Made by a program: the position numbers and the translations under genes
In this document: positions 51,033 to 59,918 of the stretch, one piece after another
How the letters are laid out: every line of letters starts with the position of its first letter
Position numbering within the stretch: position 1 is the first letter of the stretch
The notes under the pieces: model-generated
Database searches by the model: none
What the model saw: the letters and a program-made list of their open reading frames with translations, nothing else
Told to the model about the DNA's origin: nothing
NCBI GenBank assembly: GCA_965219485.1
Contig: OZ244774.1
Location: forward strand, 1,240,001 to 1,304,000
DNA from: UBA8337 sp937907245
GTDB taxonomy: Bacteria > Pseudomonadota > Alphaproteobacteria > RS24
DNA length: 64,000 nucleotides
Direction of reading: 5' to 3'

Positions 51033-51506
51033 GTGAATAAGTCTATGCGTGTTTTCGTTCTTACGGCTCTTGTGGCCTTCTTTAGCCTTGGGCAAGCCCA
51101 TGCGCAAATAACGCTGCAGGACGGCGAAATTAAACTGGGTATTGGCGAGCGACCTGCGGTTTTGCATGGCGTGGTGAAGAACCAGTCTAAGTCGGCCACG
51201 CGATTGATAGGCGCCAGTAGCCCAGCATTCGAGCGTATAGAATTACACACGCACACAAAATCTAGCGATGGCACCATGCGCATGCATAGCGTTGAAAGCT
51301 ATGCCCTTCCCGCCATGGGCAGCGTCGACCTGAAACCAGGTGGGCATCATTTAATGTTGTTTGGCTTTACCGGACAGATTGGCGATATTGTAGGCGTCCG
51401 CCTATCGTTCGCCGATGGCCGCAGCCTAGACATAAAAGCGCCCACCAAGGCGCGAGCCAAACATAAATCAAACCACATGCATAAAATGAATCACGAGATG
51501 AATTAA
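51033..51506 (+). CDS. PCu(A)C copper chaperone with His/Met tail
   Basis: A 157-residue exported copper chaperone of the PCu(A)C family, which loads Cu(I) on the CuA site of cytochrome oxidase. The signal peptide ends QAHA-QI. The motif H-x(n)-M-x(n)-H-x-M is seen in LHTHTKSSDGTMRMHS, then GGHHLMLFGF near 107. An added C-terminal tail, HKSNHMHKMNHEMN, is rich in His and Met and may bind extra copper. Start is GTG 51033, or ATG 51045 inside it. Not obviously linked to the monooxygenase in function. Confidence 0.9.
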   Translation: MNKSMRVFVLTALVAFFSLGQAHAQITLQDGEIKLGIGERPAVLHGVVKNQSKSATRLIGASSPAFERIELHTHTKSSDGTMRMHSVESYALPAMGSVDLKPGGHHLMLFGFTGQIGDIVGVRLSFADGRSLDIKAPTKARAKHKSNHMHKMNHEMN

Positions 51507-51730
51507 AGTCACTCGCACCGATAATCCGCGATATAGGCAGCGACATTGGTTACGGGAGCGCGCCTGTTTTTGTTTCGCAACAAATTGCGACCGCTCGAGA
51601 CTATCGGCAAGCTCGCCTTTCAGCCTTGTTTTAACTTCAGAAAATCCAAAACCGGGATGTCTCGGCTGCAATTTTCGATAGAAAATATTTTAACAAATTT
51701 AAAAAAAATGAAGAAAAAGAACATTTTTAC

Positions 51731-51758
51731 TTGTCGCGACAATCTGTCACCCTAAACT
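51731..51758 (+). promoter_or_regulatory. Likely proteorhodopsin promoter with palindrome
   Basis: TTGTCGCGACAA (51731-51742) is a perfect 12-bp palindrome whose first half can serve as a -35 box; TAAACT (51753-51758) lies 16 bp further. The start would be near 51765, giving a 22-base leader with GGGAG before the ATG at 51787. The long AT-rich stretch upstream (51670-51730) has no gene. Promoter strength and the bound regulator are guesses. Confidence 0.45.
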
Positions 51759-51786
51759 GAACTTGTTCAATATTGGGAGTAAGAAC

Positions 51787-52554
51787 ATGAAATTTATTAA
51801 ACATTGGAGAGCTGCTGTTGCAACATCCGCTCTTATGACTATGCCATCGCTCGCAAACGCGGCCGAGGCTAATTTGGCACCAGATGATTTCGTAGGTATT
51901 TCTTTCTGGTTAATCTCGATGGCCCTAGTTGCCTCGACAGTCTTTTTCTTCATCGAACGCGACCGCGTGGCTAACAAATGGAAAACCTCTCTTACGGTTT
52001 CTGGTTTGGTAACTCTCGTCGCGGCTGTGCATTATTTCTATATGCGCGACGTTTGGGTATCGACGGGCGAAACGCCGACTGTATATCGCTACATTGACTG
52101 GCTCATCACGGTGCCTTTGTTGATGGTTGAGTTCTTCCTCATCCTATCGGCAATCACCAAAGTTCCGGCTGGCGTGTTCTGGCGCCTCTTGGTCGGCACA
52201 ACCGTTATGCTGGTATTCGGCTATCTCGGCGAAGCTGGTTACATGGATGTAACGCTTGGTTTTGTTATCGGTACCGTAGCTTGGTTCTATGTGCTGTATG
52301 AGATTTTCCTCGGCGAAGCCAGTCGCATCAATGCAGAGAATGCCAGCCCAGCTGTGCAATCTGCCTTTAAAATGATGCGTAACATTGTGACCTTCGGTTG
52401 GGCAATTTACCCGCTCGGCTATATTCTGGGTTACATGATGGGTTCGGTAGACAGTGCTACTTTGAACATCATCTACAATTTGGCAGATGTGCTGAACAAG
52501 ATCGCTTTCGGTCTTATCATCTGGCACGTCGCTGTGACGGAAAGCGAAGCCTAA
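51787..52554 (+). CDS. Proteorhodopsin, green-absorbing type
   Basis: A 255-residue seven-helix light-driven proton pump with a signal peptide (cleavage near ANA-AE). Counterion Asp104 in RYIDWL, His82 in AAVHYF that pairs with it, proton donor Glu115 in LMVEFF, and the retinal Schiff-base Lys238 in DVLNKIAFG are all present. The tuning site (GPR 105) is Leu112, which predicts green absorption. I start at 51787 behind GGGAG. No retinal or carotenoid synthesis gene lies in the window, so retinal must come from elsewhere. The gene is a single unit with its own terminator. Confidence 0.98.
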   Translation: MKFIKHWRAAVATSALMTMPSLANAAEANLAPDDFVGISFWLISMALVASTVFFFIERDRVANKWKTSLTVSGLVTLVAAVHYFYMRDVWVSTGETPTVYRYIDWLITVPLLMVEFFLILSAITKVPAGVFWRLLVGTTVMLVFGYLGEAGYMDVTLGFVIGTVAWFYVLYEIFLGEASRINAENASPAVQSAFKMMRNIVTFGWAIYPLGYILGYMMGSVDSATLNIIYNLADVLNKIAFGLIIWHVAVTESEA

Positions 52555-52577
52555 GCTTCTCTTTTCAAACAATTTGG

Positions 52578-52611
52578 GGGCCGGTATTTGAAAAAATACC
52601 GGCCCTTTTTT
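52578..52611 (+). terminator. Proteorhodopsin terminator
   Basis: A perfect 12-bp stem GGGCCGGTATTT / AAATACCGGCCC with a GAAA loop, followed by six T. It isolates the proteorhodopsin transcript. Confidence 0.95.
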
Positions 52612-52665
52612 GTTGCCGATACCAAAAAATAGCCGCACTCTTAAGGCTTAAAAATAGGAGTTCGC

Positions 52666-53079
52666 ATGACCCAATCTAATCCGCAGGCCCTCGTTAAAAA
52701 ATGGCATGCCTATATGGACGCCCCCAGCGCCCAGGCCCTAGACGATATGCTGCACGAAAATTGCACTTTCATCTCGCCAGTCGTGTTTACGCCGCAAAAA
52801 GGCAAAGCCATCACGCTGCAATATTTATTGGCCGCAGGGCACGTGTTTGACGACAGCAAGTTTACTTATAAAAAAGAAACCCTCACCGACGACCGAATGG
52901 TGCTGGAATTTGAAGCCGAAATTGACGGCAAATATATCAATGGCGTCGACATTATTGACTTCGATGCAGACGGATTGATTACCGAATTCAAAGTGATGGT
53001 TCGCCCTTTGCAGGCGGTGAACATGTTATGGGAAAAAATGGGCGCGCAGCTAGAAGCCGCGAAAGGCGCTTCTCGCTGA
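52666..53079 (+). CDS. NTF2/SnoaL-like fold protein
   Basis: A 137-residue protein of the SnoaL / nuclear transport factor 2-like superfamily. The fold is suggested by the N-terminal helix ALVKKWHAYMDA, the DMLHENCTFISPVVF strand, and the C-terminal sheet with GVDIIDFDADGLITEFKVMV, a frequent SnoaL pattern. Members are ligand-binding proteins or small enzymes such as isomerases or hydratases; the role is open. AGGAG precedes the ATG. It lies between proteorhodopsin and the zinc transporter, 46 bases before znuC. Confidence 0.8.
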   Translation: MTQSNPQALVKKWHAYMDAPSAQALDDMLHENCTFISPVVFTPQKGKAITLQYLLAAGHVFDDSKFTYKKETLTDDRMVLEFEAEIDGKYINGVDIIDFDADGLITEFKVMVRPLQAVNMLWEKMGAQLEAAKGASR

Positions 53080-53125
53080 CGCGAAATCGACTTGCCCTCC
53101 CTGCTTTGTCGGGTCATAAAAGCGC

Positions 53126-53878
53126 ATGAGTAATTCTGATTATCTAATCTCCGCCAACAATCTTTGCGCCTCGCGTCAGGGCCGCATGGTGCTGGATCAT
53201 ATTTCGCTAGATTTGGCAGAGAATGATTTTATCACGCTTATTGGGCCCAATGGCGCCGGAAAATCCGTTCTGCTGCGCCACCTACTAAAGCTCGAAACCG
53301 GGCAAAGCGGCAGCGTCGCCCATCGCGATGGATTAAAAATCGGCTATGTTCCCGAGCGCTTTCAAATCGACCCTACGCTGCCAATGCCGGTGAAGCGCTT
53401 CTTGAGCCTCAACAATCAGCTAAAGCCCGAGGCTATTCAGGCGTTAGCCAAGGAGACGCATTGCGAAACTCTGCTGGAGCGCCCTTTGGCAGCTCTATCG
53501 GGGGGCGAATTGCAGCGGGTTTTATTAGCCCGTGCGCTGGCCGCCTCGCCGCAGGTTTTAATGCTGGATGAGCCCGCGCAAAACCTCGATGTATCTGGCC
53601 AATTGCACTTCTATGAATTGATTGAAGAGATTTTTGAAAAACGCGATTTATCGGTATTGATGGTGAGCCATGATTTGCATTTGGTGATGAGTTCGACGCG
53701 TCGCGTGGTCTGTATGTATCATCACATTTGCTGTTCGGGTGCGCCCGAAAGCGTGGCACGCGACCCAGAGTTCATTTCTATGTTCGGCAAAGATATGGCG
53801 CAAATGATGTCGGTTTACCAGCACAGCCATAATCACGACCACAACCATGAGCCCCCTGTTCCAGAGGCCAAAACATGA
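53126..53878 (+). CDS. znuC: Zinc ABC transporter ATP-binding protein
   Basis: A 250-residue ATPase of the Mn/Zn (ZnuC) ABC family, powering metal uptake with ZnuB. Walker A is IGPNGAGKSVLLRH near residue 35, the ABC signature LSGGELQRVLLARALA near 129, Walker B VLMLDEPAQNLD near 150, and the H-loop MVSHDLHLV near 184. The C-terminus has a His-rich HSHNHDHNHEP, fitting zinc handling. Its stop overlaps the znuB start by 4 bases. No znuA binding protein is in the window. Confidence 0.93.
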   Translation: MSNSDYLISANNLCASRQGRMVLDHISLDLAENDFITLIGPNGAGKSVLLRHLLKLETGQSGSVAHRDGLKIGYVPERFQIDPTLPMPVKRFLSLNNQLKPEAIQALAKETHCETLLERPLAALSGGELQRVLLARALAASPQVLMLDEPAQNLDVSGQLHFYELIEEIFEKRDLSVLMVSHDLHLVMSSTRRVVCMYHHICCSGAPESVARDPEFISMFGKDMAQMMSVYQHSHNHDHNHEPPVPEAKT

Positions 53879-54675
53879 TGACCCCGGTGCTTATCACGGC
53901 CGCCGCTTTGGCATTATTGGCCGGCCCATTGGGCTGTTTCGTGGTTTGGCGACGTATGGCTTATTTCGGCGACGGCTTGGCCCATTCGGCGTTGCTCGGG
54001 GTGGCTATCAGCTTATTAATTGGCATTTCCAACCAGCTTGGCATGATCCTCATCGCGATTGCTTTTGCGGTCGCGCTGATTTGGCTTCGCACCCAACGCC
54101 TGCTGGCCACGGATACATTGCTGGGCATTCTGGCCCATGCGGCTTTATCTTTGGGCATTGTTTCGATGGCGCTTTTGGGCATGGAAGACGCCGAAGTGCA
54201 TGATTATTTACTCGGCAGCCTAGATAGTGTTTCGCCCGATATATTGCCGATTTTAGTACTCGGCAGCGGCTTGTCTTTGGGGCTATTGATGCGCCTATGG
54301 CCGGGGCTTTTGCTGATGACCACAAGCGAAGAATTAGCCCATGCAGAGGGCGTTCCGGTGCGCGTCTATGAGTTTTTACTGATGCTCTTGATGGGCGTTG
54401 TCGTGGCGGGTGCCGTGCAATTGGTCGGGGCGCTGCTCATCACATCGCTGCTTATCATCCCCGCCTCTACAGCGCGTTTATTTGCCAAGTCACCGGAAGC
54501 CATGGGCGTTGGGGGCAGTCTTTTTGCTTGTCTGTCGATGTTAATTGGCTTGCCCCTCGCACAACAAATGGCCGTCCCCATAGGGCCGGCCATTGTGTCT
54601 TTCTCGGTGGCTGTGTTTCTTGTCGTGCTCAGCGCAAAATTGCTGATGGATTGGGCAAAATCCAAAAAAGCCTAA
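53875..54675 (+). CDS. znuB: Zinc ABC transporter permease
   Basis: A 266-residue permease of the ABC-3 family with about eight membrane helices. The N-terminal CFVVWRRMAYFGDGLAHSALLG, seen here as RRMAYFGDGLAHSALLG near residue 24, is diagnostic. ALLITSLLIIPASTARL near 192 holds the last conserved motif. It moves zinc (or manganese) with ZnuC. Translation is coupled to znuC through ATGA. It converges with the DUF3604 gene three bases after the stop. Confidence 0.93.
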   Translation: MMTPVLITAAALALLAGPLGCFVVWRRMAYFGDGLAHSALLGVAISLLIGISNQLGMILIAIAFAVALIWLRTQRLLATDTLLGILAHAALSLGIVSMALLGMEDAEVHDYLLGSLDSVSPDILPILVLGSGLSLGLLMRLWPGLLLMTTSEELAHAEGVPVRVYEFLLMLLMGVVVAGAVQLVGALLITSLLIIPASTARLFAKSPEAMGVGGSLFACLSMLIGLPLAQQMAVPIGPAIVSFSVAVFLVVLSAKLLMDWAKSKKA

Positions 54676-54678
54676 GCT

Positions 54679-56493
54679 CTAATTCACCCAAATTGGCGAT
54701 GAATAAGCGCGTTCTTGAATGGTTGCATCGACGTCCGGTCGTGGCGCCACGCCAGCGCGCAAAGCATCCCAACTCGACCAACGACAGCTCGGGTTTTCCA
54801 AAACACGAACATAATAAAACGCCTGCTGACCCGAAACATACTCGGGGTCACGCCATGTGGTTTTCAATTCATTGGCCGAGGTTTTGGCTGAAGCTTTGCA
54901 GGTTTTGACATCCACTTTGGCGCCATTGTCTGGGCAGCGGTGCTTGGCATTGGGCGTTTTTCCGCCCGCACAAGCCACATCAAATACTTTCTCGGCGCTC
55001 GAGCCATCGGCTTTCAGCCAGCCTTTGACAATTTGCAACCGCTGCAGCCCTTGCGAACGGGCATCGCGCATCGCCCACAGCAAAAACTCTGGCGACTGGT
55101 TTTTGTCCAACGTCAAATCACTGCCCATAGAGACACCTTGGCGATAGGCGCGCTCCACCATATTGGCGCGCTTGAGGATGCGCCGTTCGAAATTATCCGA
55201 CGCAAAAAAGCGTAACTTCATGCGTGGGCCGGTGGTGGCATAGGTTTCTTTGCGGCGCATGGCATCGAAAATATCGCCCCGCGTATTGCTATCCGCCCAA
55301 ACGGCTGCCAAACCAGACGCGCTCCAGGTTTGGAAATTGTTTTCATTATAACGACTGCCATCTTTATTCGGCTTGTCGAGTGGCACAGAGCCACGCAGTT
55401 TGGCGTTACTATCGACCAGCCCGACTTTCGACCAATAATTATCTTCGTCAAACGCGCCCGCGCCCACATGGGTGTCGGAGGCGCCGATGAGGCCAAATTT
55501 ATAGGGATTGCCTTTGCCTTTTGCAGCCATCTCAAGCCCGCGCAAATAGGCTTGGCGTACATAAGAGCCATCGGCTTGGCTCGGCACCCAAGCACCGATA
55601 CGAAACGGCATGGTTTCAAAATCAGCATATTCATCATTCGGCGAAAGCAATGGATGGGTCTCGCTATCGCCCTTGACTTGGGTCACTTCCACAATCGGCT
55701 CATTGCGCATACGCGTTTTTGCATAAGCCATATCCATCGGGCTACCATCCCATTTGGTGGTTTGGAACATCAGACCATTCGAGCCATTTGAATTATGCGG
55801 CACGGCCAATGTGTCCATGCCCTTGGCGCGCAAATTATCCATCCATTTCCAGAGGTCTTCTGGATTGGGAGACATAATGCGGCTAAACGGCAGGCGGGGG
55901 GCTTTGTCTCCACGGAAGAAAACATTGCGGTGCAGGTTTTGGTTTTTCGGGCCAGAGGTAAACTCATAGCCGATGAGCGTGGTGAATTTGCCCGGCTCAT
56001 TATGACGATTGGCGGTAGCAATAATCTCGCTCCAAGCCGATTTCATGACATCCACATCAACCAAATCATCTGGCTTGTCGCTTTTATTCAAATAGGGGAA
56101 TAGTTTTTGAAACGCGACCAAACGCTCGGCGGCACTCTTCGCCTTGCGCATCTCCAGCGATATCGGGTGTTTGGAAACTTTTAATTTCGGATTATGCATG
56201 GCGGGCAACATGCCAAGGTAAATGGCGTGATCGGTAACCGACTGAAAATCCAACGGTTCGCTCAGGGTCATGTCAAAACCAGCTGGATGCTTGATGGTTT
56301 CCCCTTTGGCAAAACGATAGGCGTCGTCTGGCGTATTGCGATTGCCGAAAATATACGCATCAAAAGACATTACGGTATGCAAATGCGTCTCGCCGAATAA
56401 AACTTCGCGGTTTTGCCGGTTTTCAGCCGCATTCGTGGCCCATGGAGCTGCCAAAAACGTCAAGGCAAGCGCTATTCCCCGTAGATTTTTCAT
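54679..56493 (-). CDS. DUF3604 exported protein
   Basis: A 604-residue exported protein of the DUF3604 family. The signal peptide is MKNLRGIALALTFLAAP with cleavage near TNA-AE. The domain starts VLFGETHLHTVMSFDAY near residue 30, with an H-x-H pair like the PHP phosphoesterase metal site; VTDHAIYLG near 85, IGYEFTSG near 175, IGASDTHVGAGAFDEDNY near 345 and ATTGPRM follow. A metal-dependent hydrolase is a reasonable guess. I start at 56493 behind GGGGAG. It lies downstream of speB on the same strand, separated by a strong hairpin. Confidence 0.92.
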   Translation of the reverse strand: MKNLRGIALALTFLAAPWATNAAENRQNREVLFGETHLHTVMSFDAYIFGNRNTPDDAYRFAKGETIKHPAGFDMTLSEPLDFQSVTDHAIYLGMLPAMHNPKLKVSKHPISLEMRKAKSAAERLVAFQKLFPYLNKSDKPDDLVDVDVMKSAWSEIIATANRHNEPGKFTTLIGYEFTSGPKNQNLHRNVFFRGDKAPRLPFSRIMSPNPEDLWKWMDNLRAKGMDTLAVPHNSNGSNGLMFQTTKWDGSPMDMAYAKTRMRNEPIVEVTQVKGDSETHPLLSPNDEYADFETMPFRIGAWVPSQADGSYVRQAYLRGLEMAAKGKGNPYKFGLIGASDTHVGAGAFDEDNYWSKVGLVDSNAKLRGSVPLDKPNKDGSRYNENNFQTWSASGLAAVWADSNTRGDIFDAMRRKETYATTGPRMKLRFFASDNFERRILKRANMVERAYRQGVSMGSDLTLDKNQSPEFLLWAMRDARSQGLQRLQIVKGWLKADGSSAEKVFDVACAGGKTPNAKHRCPDNGAKVDVKTCKASAKTSANELKTTWRDPEYVSGQQAFYYVRVLENPSCRWSSWDALRAGVAPRPDVDATIQERAYSSPIWVN

Positions 56494-56595
56494 AGTTTTT
56501 CTCCCCTGCAGGCAGCTTAATAAAAATTTAAACATCCGTCTTGTAATATCTTGCGTATAGACAAATGAGAGATCTCCTCAGATCCCATTATCTAC

Positions 56596-56629
56596 CCCCC
56601 CGACGCCTCTCCCTCGTCGGGGGGTTTTT
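56596..56629 (+). terminator. Strong terminator-like hairpin
   Basis: A 10-bp stem CCCCCCGACG / CGTCGGGGGG with a 9-nt loop, followed by five T on the plus strand. It lies 8 bases past the speB stop on the minus strand, where only A/T-mixed sequence follows, so it may slow both directions. Confidence 0.75.
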
Positions 56630-56631
56630 AG

Positions 56632-57504
56632 TTAAAGCGCCATCGCCATCAGCTGATAGGTAATCAAGGCGGCCGTGAAATCAGACACGCTTTGCCCCTC
56701 TATCGGGGCTAATTCTACGACATCTATGCCAACACAACGGCGCCCCTTGAGCGTGCTTTCAATCAAATCTAGCGATTGATAGAAACCCAAACCGCCTGGA
56801 ACGGGCGTGCCTGTAGCTGGTATCACCGAGGGGTCGAGACCATCGACGTCGAAAGTAACATAAATATTTTCAGGAAAATCATCCGGTAGGGTCACGCTCG
56901 AGGTTTGCGCGCGCACCAGCTCTGGCCCATCGAAGGTTAAAACCCCGTGCGCTCGACGCGCCGCTTCTTCTTCCTCGGCCAGCGCCCGCACCCCAAAAGA
57001 CGCCATCGGCAGGCCTTCGGCAGCTAGCAAGTTCATCACACTGGCGTGCGAATGTTTATGGCCTTGATAGGCGTCGCGAAAGTCGGCATGGGCATCAATA
57101 TGCACCAGCCCCACAGGGCCTGCGCCGCTTTGCGCCAGCGCATCGACCACGCCCATCACCGCGCCATAGCTCAGGGAATGCTCGCCCCCCAAAGTGACCG
57201 GCACATGGCCACGAGCGCTAATCTGTTGGGTGCAGGCTCGTAAATCGGCCATTACCGCTTCTATTGGCTGGTCGCAATTCACCGCAGAATGGGTGAAAAT
57301 ACCTTCCGCGCAAGGCGTTTTTCCTGCCACCAAGCGTTCTAACTGTTGGCTGGCCTCGAGTATCGCTTGCGGGCCCCGCGCCGCCCCTGTGCCATAAGAC
57401 ACCGTAGCTTCCAGCCCACAGGGCACCACTTCAAAGCGCGCTGTCGCCATGTTGTTTTCAGAAGCGCTTAATTCTTCGCCGAGGAATTGGGTTGGATGGC
57501 TCAT
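56632..57504 (-). CDS. speB: Agmatinase (ureohydrolase)
   Basis: A 290-residue ureohydrolase that turns agmatine to putrescine and urea with two Mn ions. Metal motifs are GGEHSLSYG near residue 105, HIDAHADFRDAY near 132 and TFDVDGLDPSVIPATGTPVPGG near 212 (seen as VDGLDPSVIPATGTP). The ATG at 57504 lies 11 bases after the nspC stop; an upstream open frame to 57549 overlaps nspC and is less likely. Within this operon it supplies putrescine for spermidine. Confidence 0.93.
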   Translation of the reverse strand: MSHPTQFLGEELSASENNMATARFEVVPCGLEATVSYGTGAARGPQAILEASQQLERLVAGKTPCAEGIFTHSAVNCDQPIEAVMADLRACTQQISARGHVPVTLGGEHSLSYGAVMGVVDALAQSGAGPVGLVHIDAHADFRDAYQGHKHSHASVMNLLAAEGLPMASFGVRALAEEEEAARRAHGVLTFDGPELVRAQTSSVTLPDDFPENIYVTFDVDGLDPSVIPATGTPVPGGLGFYQSLDLIESTLKGRRCVGIDVVELAPIEGQSVSDFTAALITYQLMAMAL

Positions 57505-57514
57505 AAAGCTAGGC

Positions 57515-58687
57515 TCACGATAGACGGGTTTCAAAATCACGATAGTCAAATTGTTTCACTAGGCGTAGCGCATCGCTCTCGCTATTCCAAATGGCAATCG
57601 AGGGCAATGCAATGCCATTAAAGGTAGATGTTTTAACCATCGAATAATGCGCCTGATCGAGAAAAGCGAGCCGCTGGCCCGCTTGCGGCATAGCCTCAAA
57701 TGCATAGCGCCCGATCACATCGCCTGCCAAGCAGCTCGGGCCCCCCAAAGTTACCTGACGACTATCAGATGATGTTGGCTCGCCCAATAAAGCCGGCCGA
57801 TAAGGCGCCTCCAGAACATCGGGCATATGACAGGTCGCCGAAATATCGACAATGGCGACCGGCCCGTCATTTTCCATAACATCCAACACTTCCCCCACCA
57901 GAATACCGGTATCAAAAGCAACGCTGGTGCCAAGCTCTAAATAGATTTGCACGTCCAAATCTTGGCGCAAGCGGGTGAGCAATTGCACAAGTCCATCGCG
58001 GTCATAATCGGGCCGCGTGATGAGGTGGCCACCGCCTAGGTTTAGCCACTTCAGCTGGTCTTTATGGGCGTGTAAAAACGGCTCTATGGCCTCTATCGTG
58101 CGCGCCAAGGGAGCAAACCCTTGCTCGCATAATGTGTGCATATGCAGCCCCGAAACCATCTCGGGCAATTCCGTAATTTCGGATACCGGTTGGCCAAGAC
58201 GCGAGCGCGGCGCGCAAGGGTCATATTTCTCGACTTCGCCCTCTGAATGTTGCGGGTTAAGGCGCAAGCCAATGGAGGCGCCTAAATGTTGCGCTTGTGC
58301 GCCAAACCGCGTCACCTGCGCCACGCTGTTGAACACAATATGATCCGAAAGGCTCGCAATCTCGTTGAATTCAGAGGCTTTAAAAGCGGGCGCATAGCTG
58401 GTCAATTGGCCGCCATAATGGGCTTGCGCCAATTTTGCTTCCCATAGACCCGACGCGCAAGTGCCCGATAAATACTCGCGCACCATGGGCGCCAAAGACC
58501 ACATAGAAAAGGCCTTCAGGGCCAATAAAATTTCCGCACCTGAGGCCTTCGACAGCGCTTGCAGTATCTCTAGGTTCTGGCGCAAAGCCACTTCATCGAC
58601 CACGAAACAGGGCGAGGGCACGCGCGATAAATCAAAGGTCGCGAAACTTCCCGCACCCGTTGATTGGGTTTGCATGACCGGGCTCAA
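57515..58687 (-). CDS. nspC: Carboxynorspermidine/carboxyspermidine decarboxylase
   Basis: A 390-residue fold III PLP decarboxylase. It removes CO2 from carboxy(nor)spermidine to give (nor)spermidine. The PLP Lys is in EILLALKAFSMW near residue 58, LNLGGGHLITRPDYD near 218 fits the substrate and phosphate loop, and the Cys/Asp region DISATCHMPDVLEAPYRP near 292 is typical of NspC. It lies 7 bases after the partner dehydrogenase gene and just before speB, so the operon makes spermidine by the carboxyspermidine route. Confidence 0.95.
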   Translation of the reverse strand: MSPVMQTQSTGAGSFATFDLSRVPSPCFVVDEVALRQNLEILQALSKASGAEILLALKAFSMWSLAPMVREYLSGTCASGLWEAKLAQAHYGGQLTSYAPAFKASEFNEIASLSDHIVFNSVAQVTRFGAQAQHLGASIGLRLNPQHSEGEVEKYDPCAPRSRLGQPVSEITELPEMVSGLHMHTLCEQGFAPLARTIEAIEPFLHAHKDQLKWLNLGGGHLITRPDYDRDGLVQLLTRLRQDLDVQIYLELGTSVAFDTGILVGEVLDVMENDGPVAIVDISATCHMPDVLEAPYRPALLGEPTSSDSRQVTLGGPSCLAGDVIGRYAFEAMPQAGQRLAFLDQAHYSMVKTSTFNGIALPSIAIWNSESDALRLVKQFDYRDFETRLS

Positions 58688-58694
58688 AGCTGGC

Positions 58695-59900
58695 TCAAAA
58701 GCTCAAGGGAGCATCTAGCTCCACATGCTGCCACGGCAGGCCATGTTGGTTCAGCATGGCCATAAACGGATCGGGGTCGAGTTGCTCGAGGTTGAAAACC
58801 CCCGGCTGCATCCATGTGCCATCCAGCATTAAAGCAGCGCCAATCATTGCTGGCACGCCCGTGGTATAGCTGACCGCCTGGCTGCCTACTTCGGCAAAAC
58901 ACGCCTCATGATCGCAATTGTTATACAGGTAAACCGTGCGGTCGACGCCTTCGTGTTGGCCGCTCACGATGTTACCGATGCACGTTTTGCCGCTTGTCGT
59001 TTTGCCCAAGTCGCCCGGGTCTGGCAGCACCGCTTTTAAAAACTGCAAAGGCACAATTTCTTTGCCCTCGTAAAGCACTGGCTCAATGGCCGTCATGCCG
59101 ACGTTTTGCAGCACTTCCAAATGGGTCAAATAAGCGTCGCCAAAGGTCATCCAAAAACGGGCGCGTTCTATCTCGGGGTAATGTTTCGACAAGGATTCCA
59201 GCTCCTCATGATACATCAGATACATATTGCGCTCCCCAACTTCGGGAAACACATAGGCCTGTTTATGCGACAAAGCTGGGCTTTCCACCCAAGCGCCCTT
59301 GGCCCAATGGCGGGCCGGCGCGGTGATTTCGCGGATGTTGATTTCAGGGTTAAAATTAGTGGCAAACGCTTGTCCATGGTCGCCGCCATTGCAATCGAGA
59401 ATATCTAACGTCTTCATATCTGACACTAAATGCTTTTGAATATAGGCGGTAAACACATTGGTCACGCCGGGGTCGAACCCCGACCCCAGAAGCGCCATCA
59501 GACCCTTTTCGGCAAAGCGTTCCTGATAGGCCCATTGCCAGTGATATTCGAACTTGGCTTCGTCGCGCGGCTCATAATTGGCCGTGTCCAAATAATGCAC
59601 GCCTGTAGCAAGGCACGCATCCATAATCGCCAAATCTTGATATGGCAAAGCCAGATTGACCACGAGGTCAGGTTGTATTTTTTCGATAAGAGCGGTGGTT
59701 TGCGACACATCATCCGCATCCACTTGCGCAATATGAATGTCGCGGTCTAGGCGTTCCTTCACAGCTTTTTGGATGGCTTCGCAAGACGACAGGCGCCGTG
59801 ACGCGAGGGTGATGGTTTTAAACCGCTCGCCCAACATTGCCATTTTATGAACCGCGACCGAGCCTACGCCGCCCGCACCAATTACTAAAACATGAGACAC
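58695..59900 (-). CDS. Carboxynorspermidine/carboxyspermidine synthase
   Basis: A 401-residue saccharopine dehydrogenase-family enzyme (Lys1-like). It condenses aspartate-semialdehyde with putrescine (or diaminopropane) and reduces the imine with NADPH. The NADP loop is VIGAGGVGSVAVHKMA at the N-terminus, followed by DLVVNLALPYQDLAIM near residue 80, YLDTANYEPRDEA near 104 and the GFDPGVTNVF loop near 141. It is 18 bases after speA and before nspC, its pathway partner. Confidence 0.94.
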   Translation of the reverse strand: MSHVLVIGAGGVGSVAVHKMAMLGERFKTITLASRRLSSCEAIQKAVKERLDRDIHIAQVDADDVSQTTALIEKIQPDLVVNLALPYQDLAIMDACLATGVHYLDTANYEPRDEAKFEYHWQWAYQERFAEKGLMALLGSGFDPGVTNVFTAYIQKHLVSDMKTLDILDCNGGDHGQAFATNFNPEINIREITAPARHWAKGAWVESPALSHKQAYVFPEVGERNMYLMYHEELESLSKHYPEIERARFWMTFGDAYLTHLEVLQNVGMTAIEPVLYEGKEIVPLQFLKAVLPDPGDLGKTTSGKTCIGNIVSGQHEGVDRTVYLYNNCDHEACFAEVGSQAVSYTTGVPAMIGAALMLDGTWMQPGVFNLEQLDPDPFMAMLNQHGLPWQHVELDAPLSF

Positions 59901-59918
59901 TATCGCCGCCCCTTCTCT

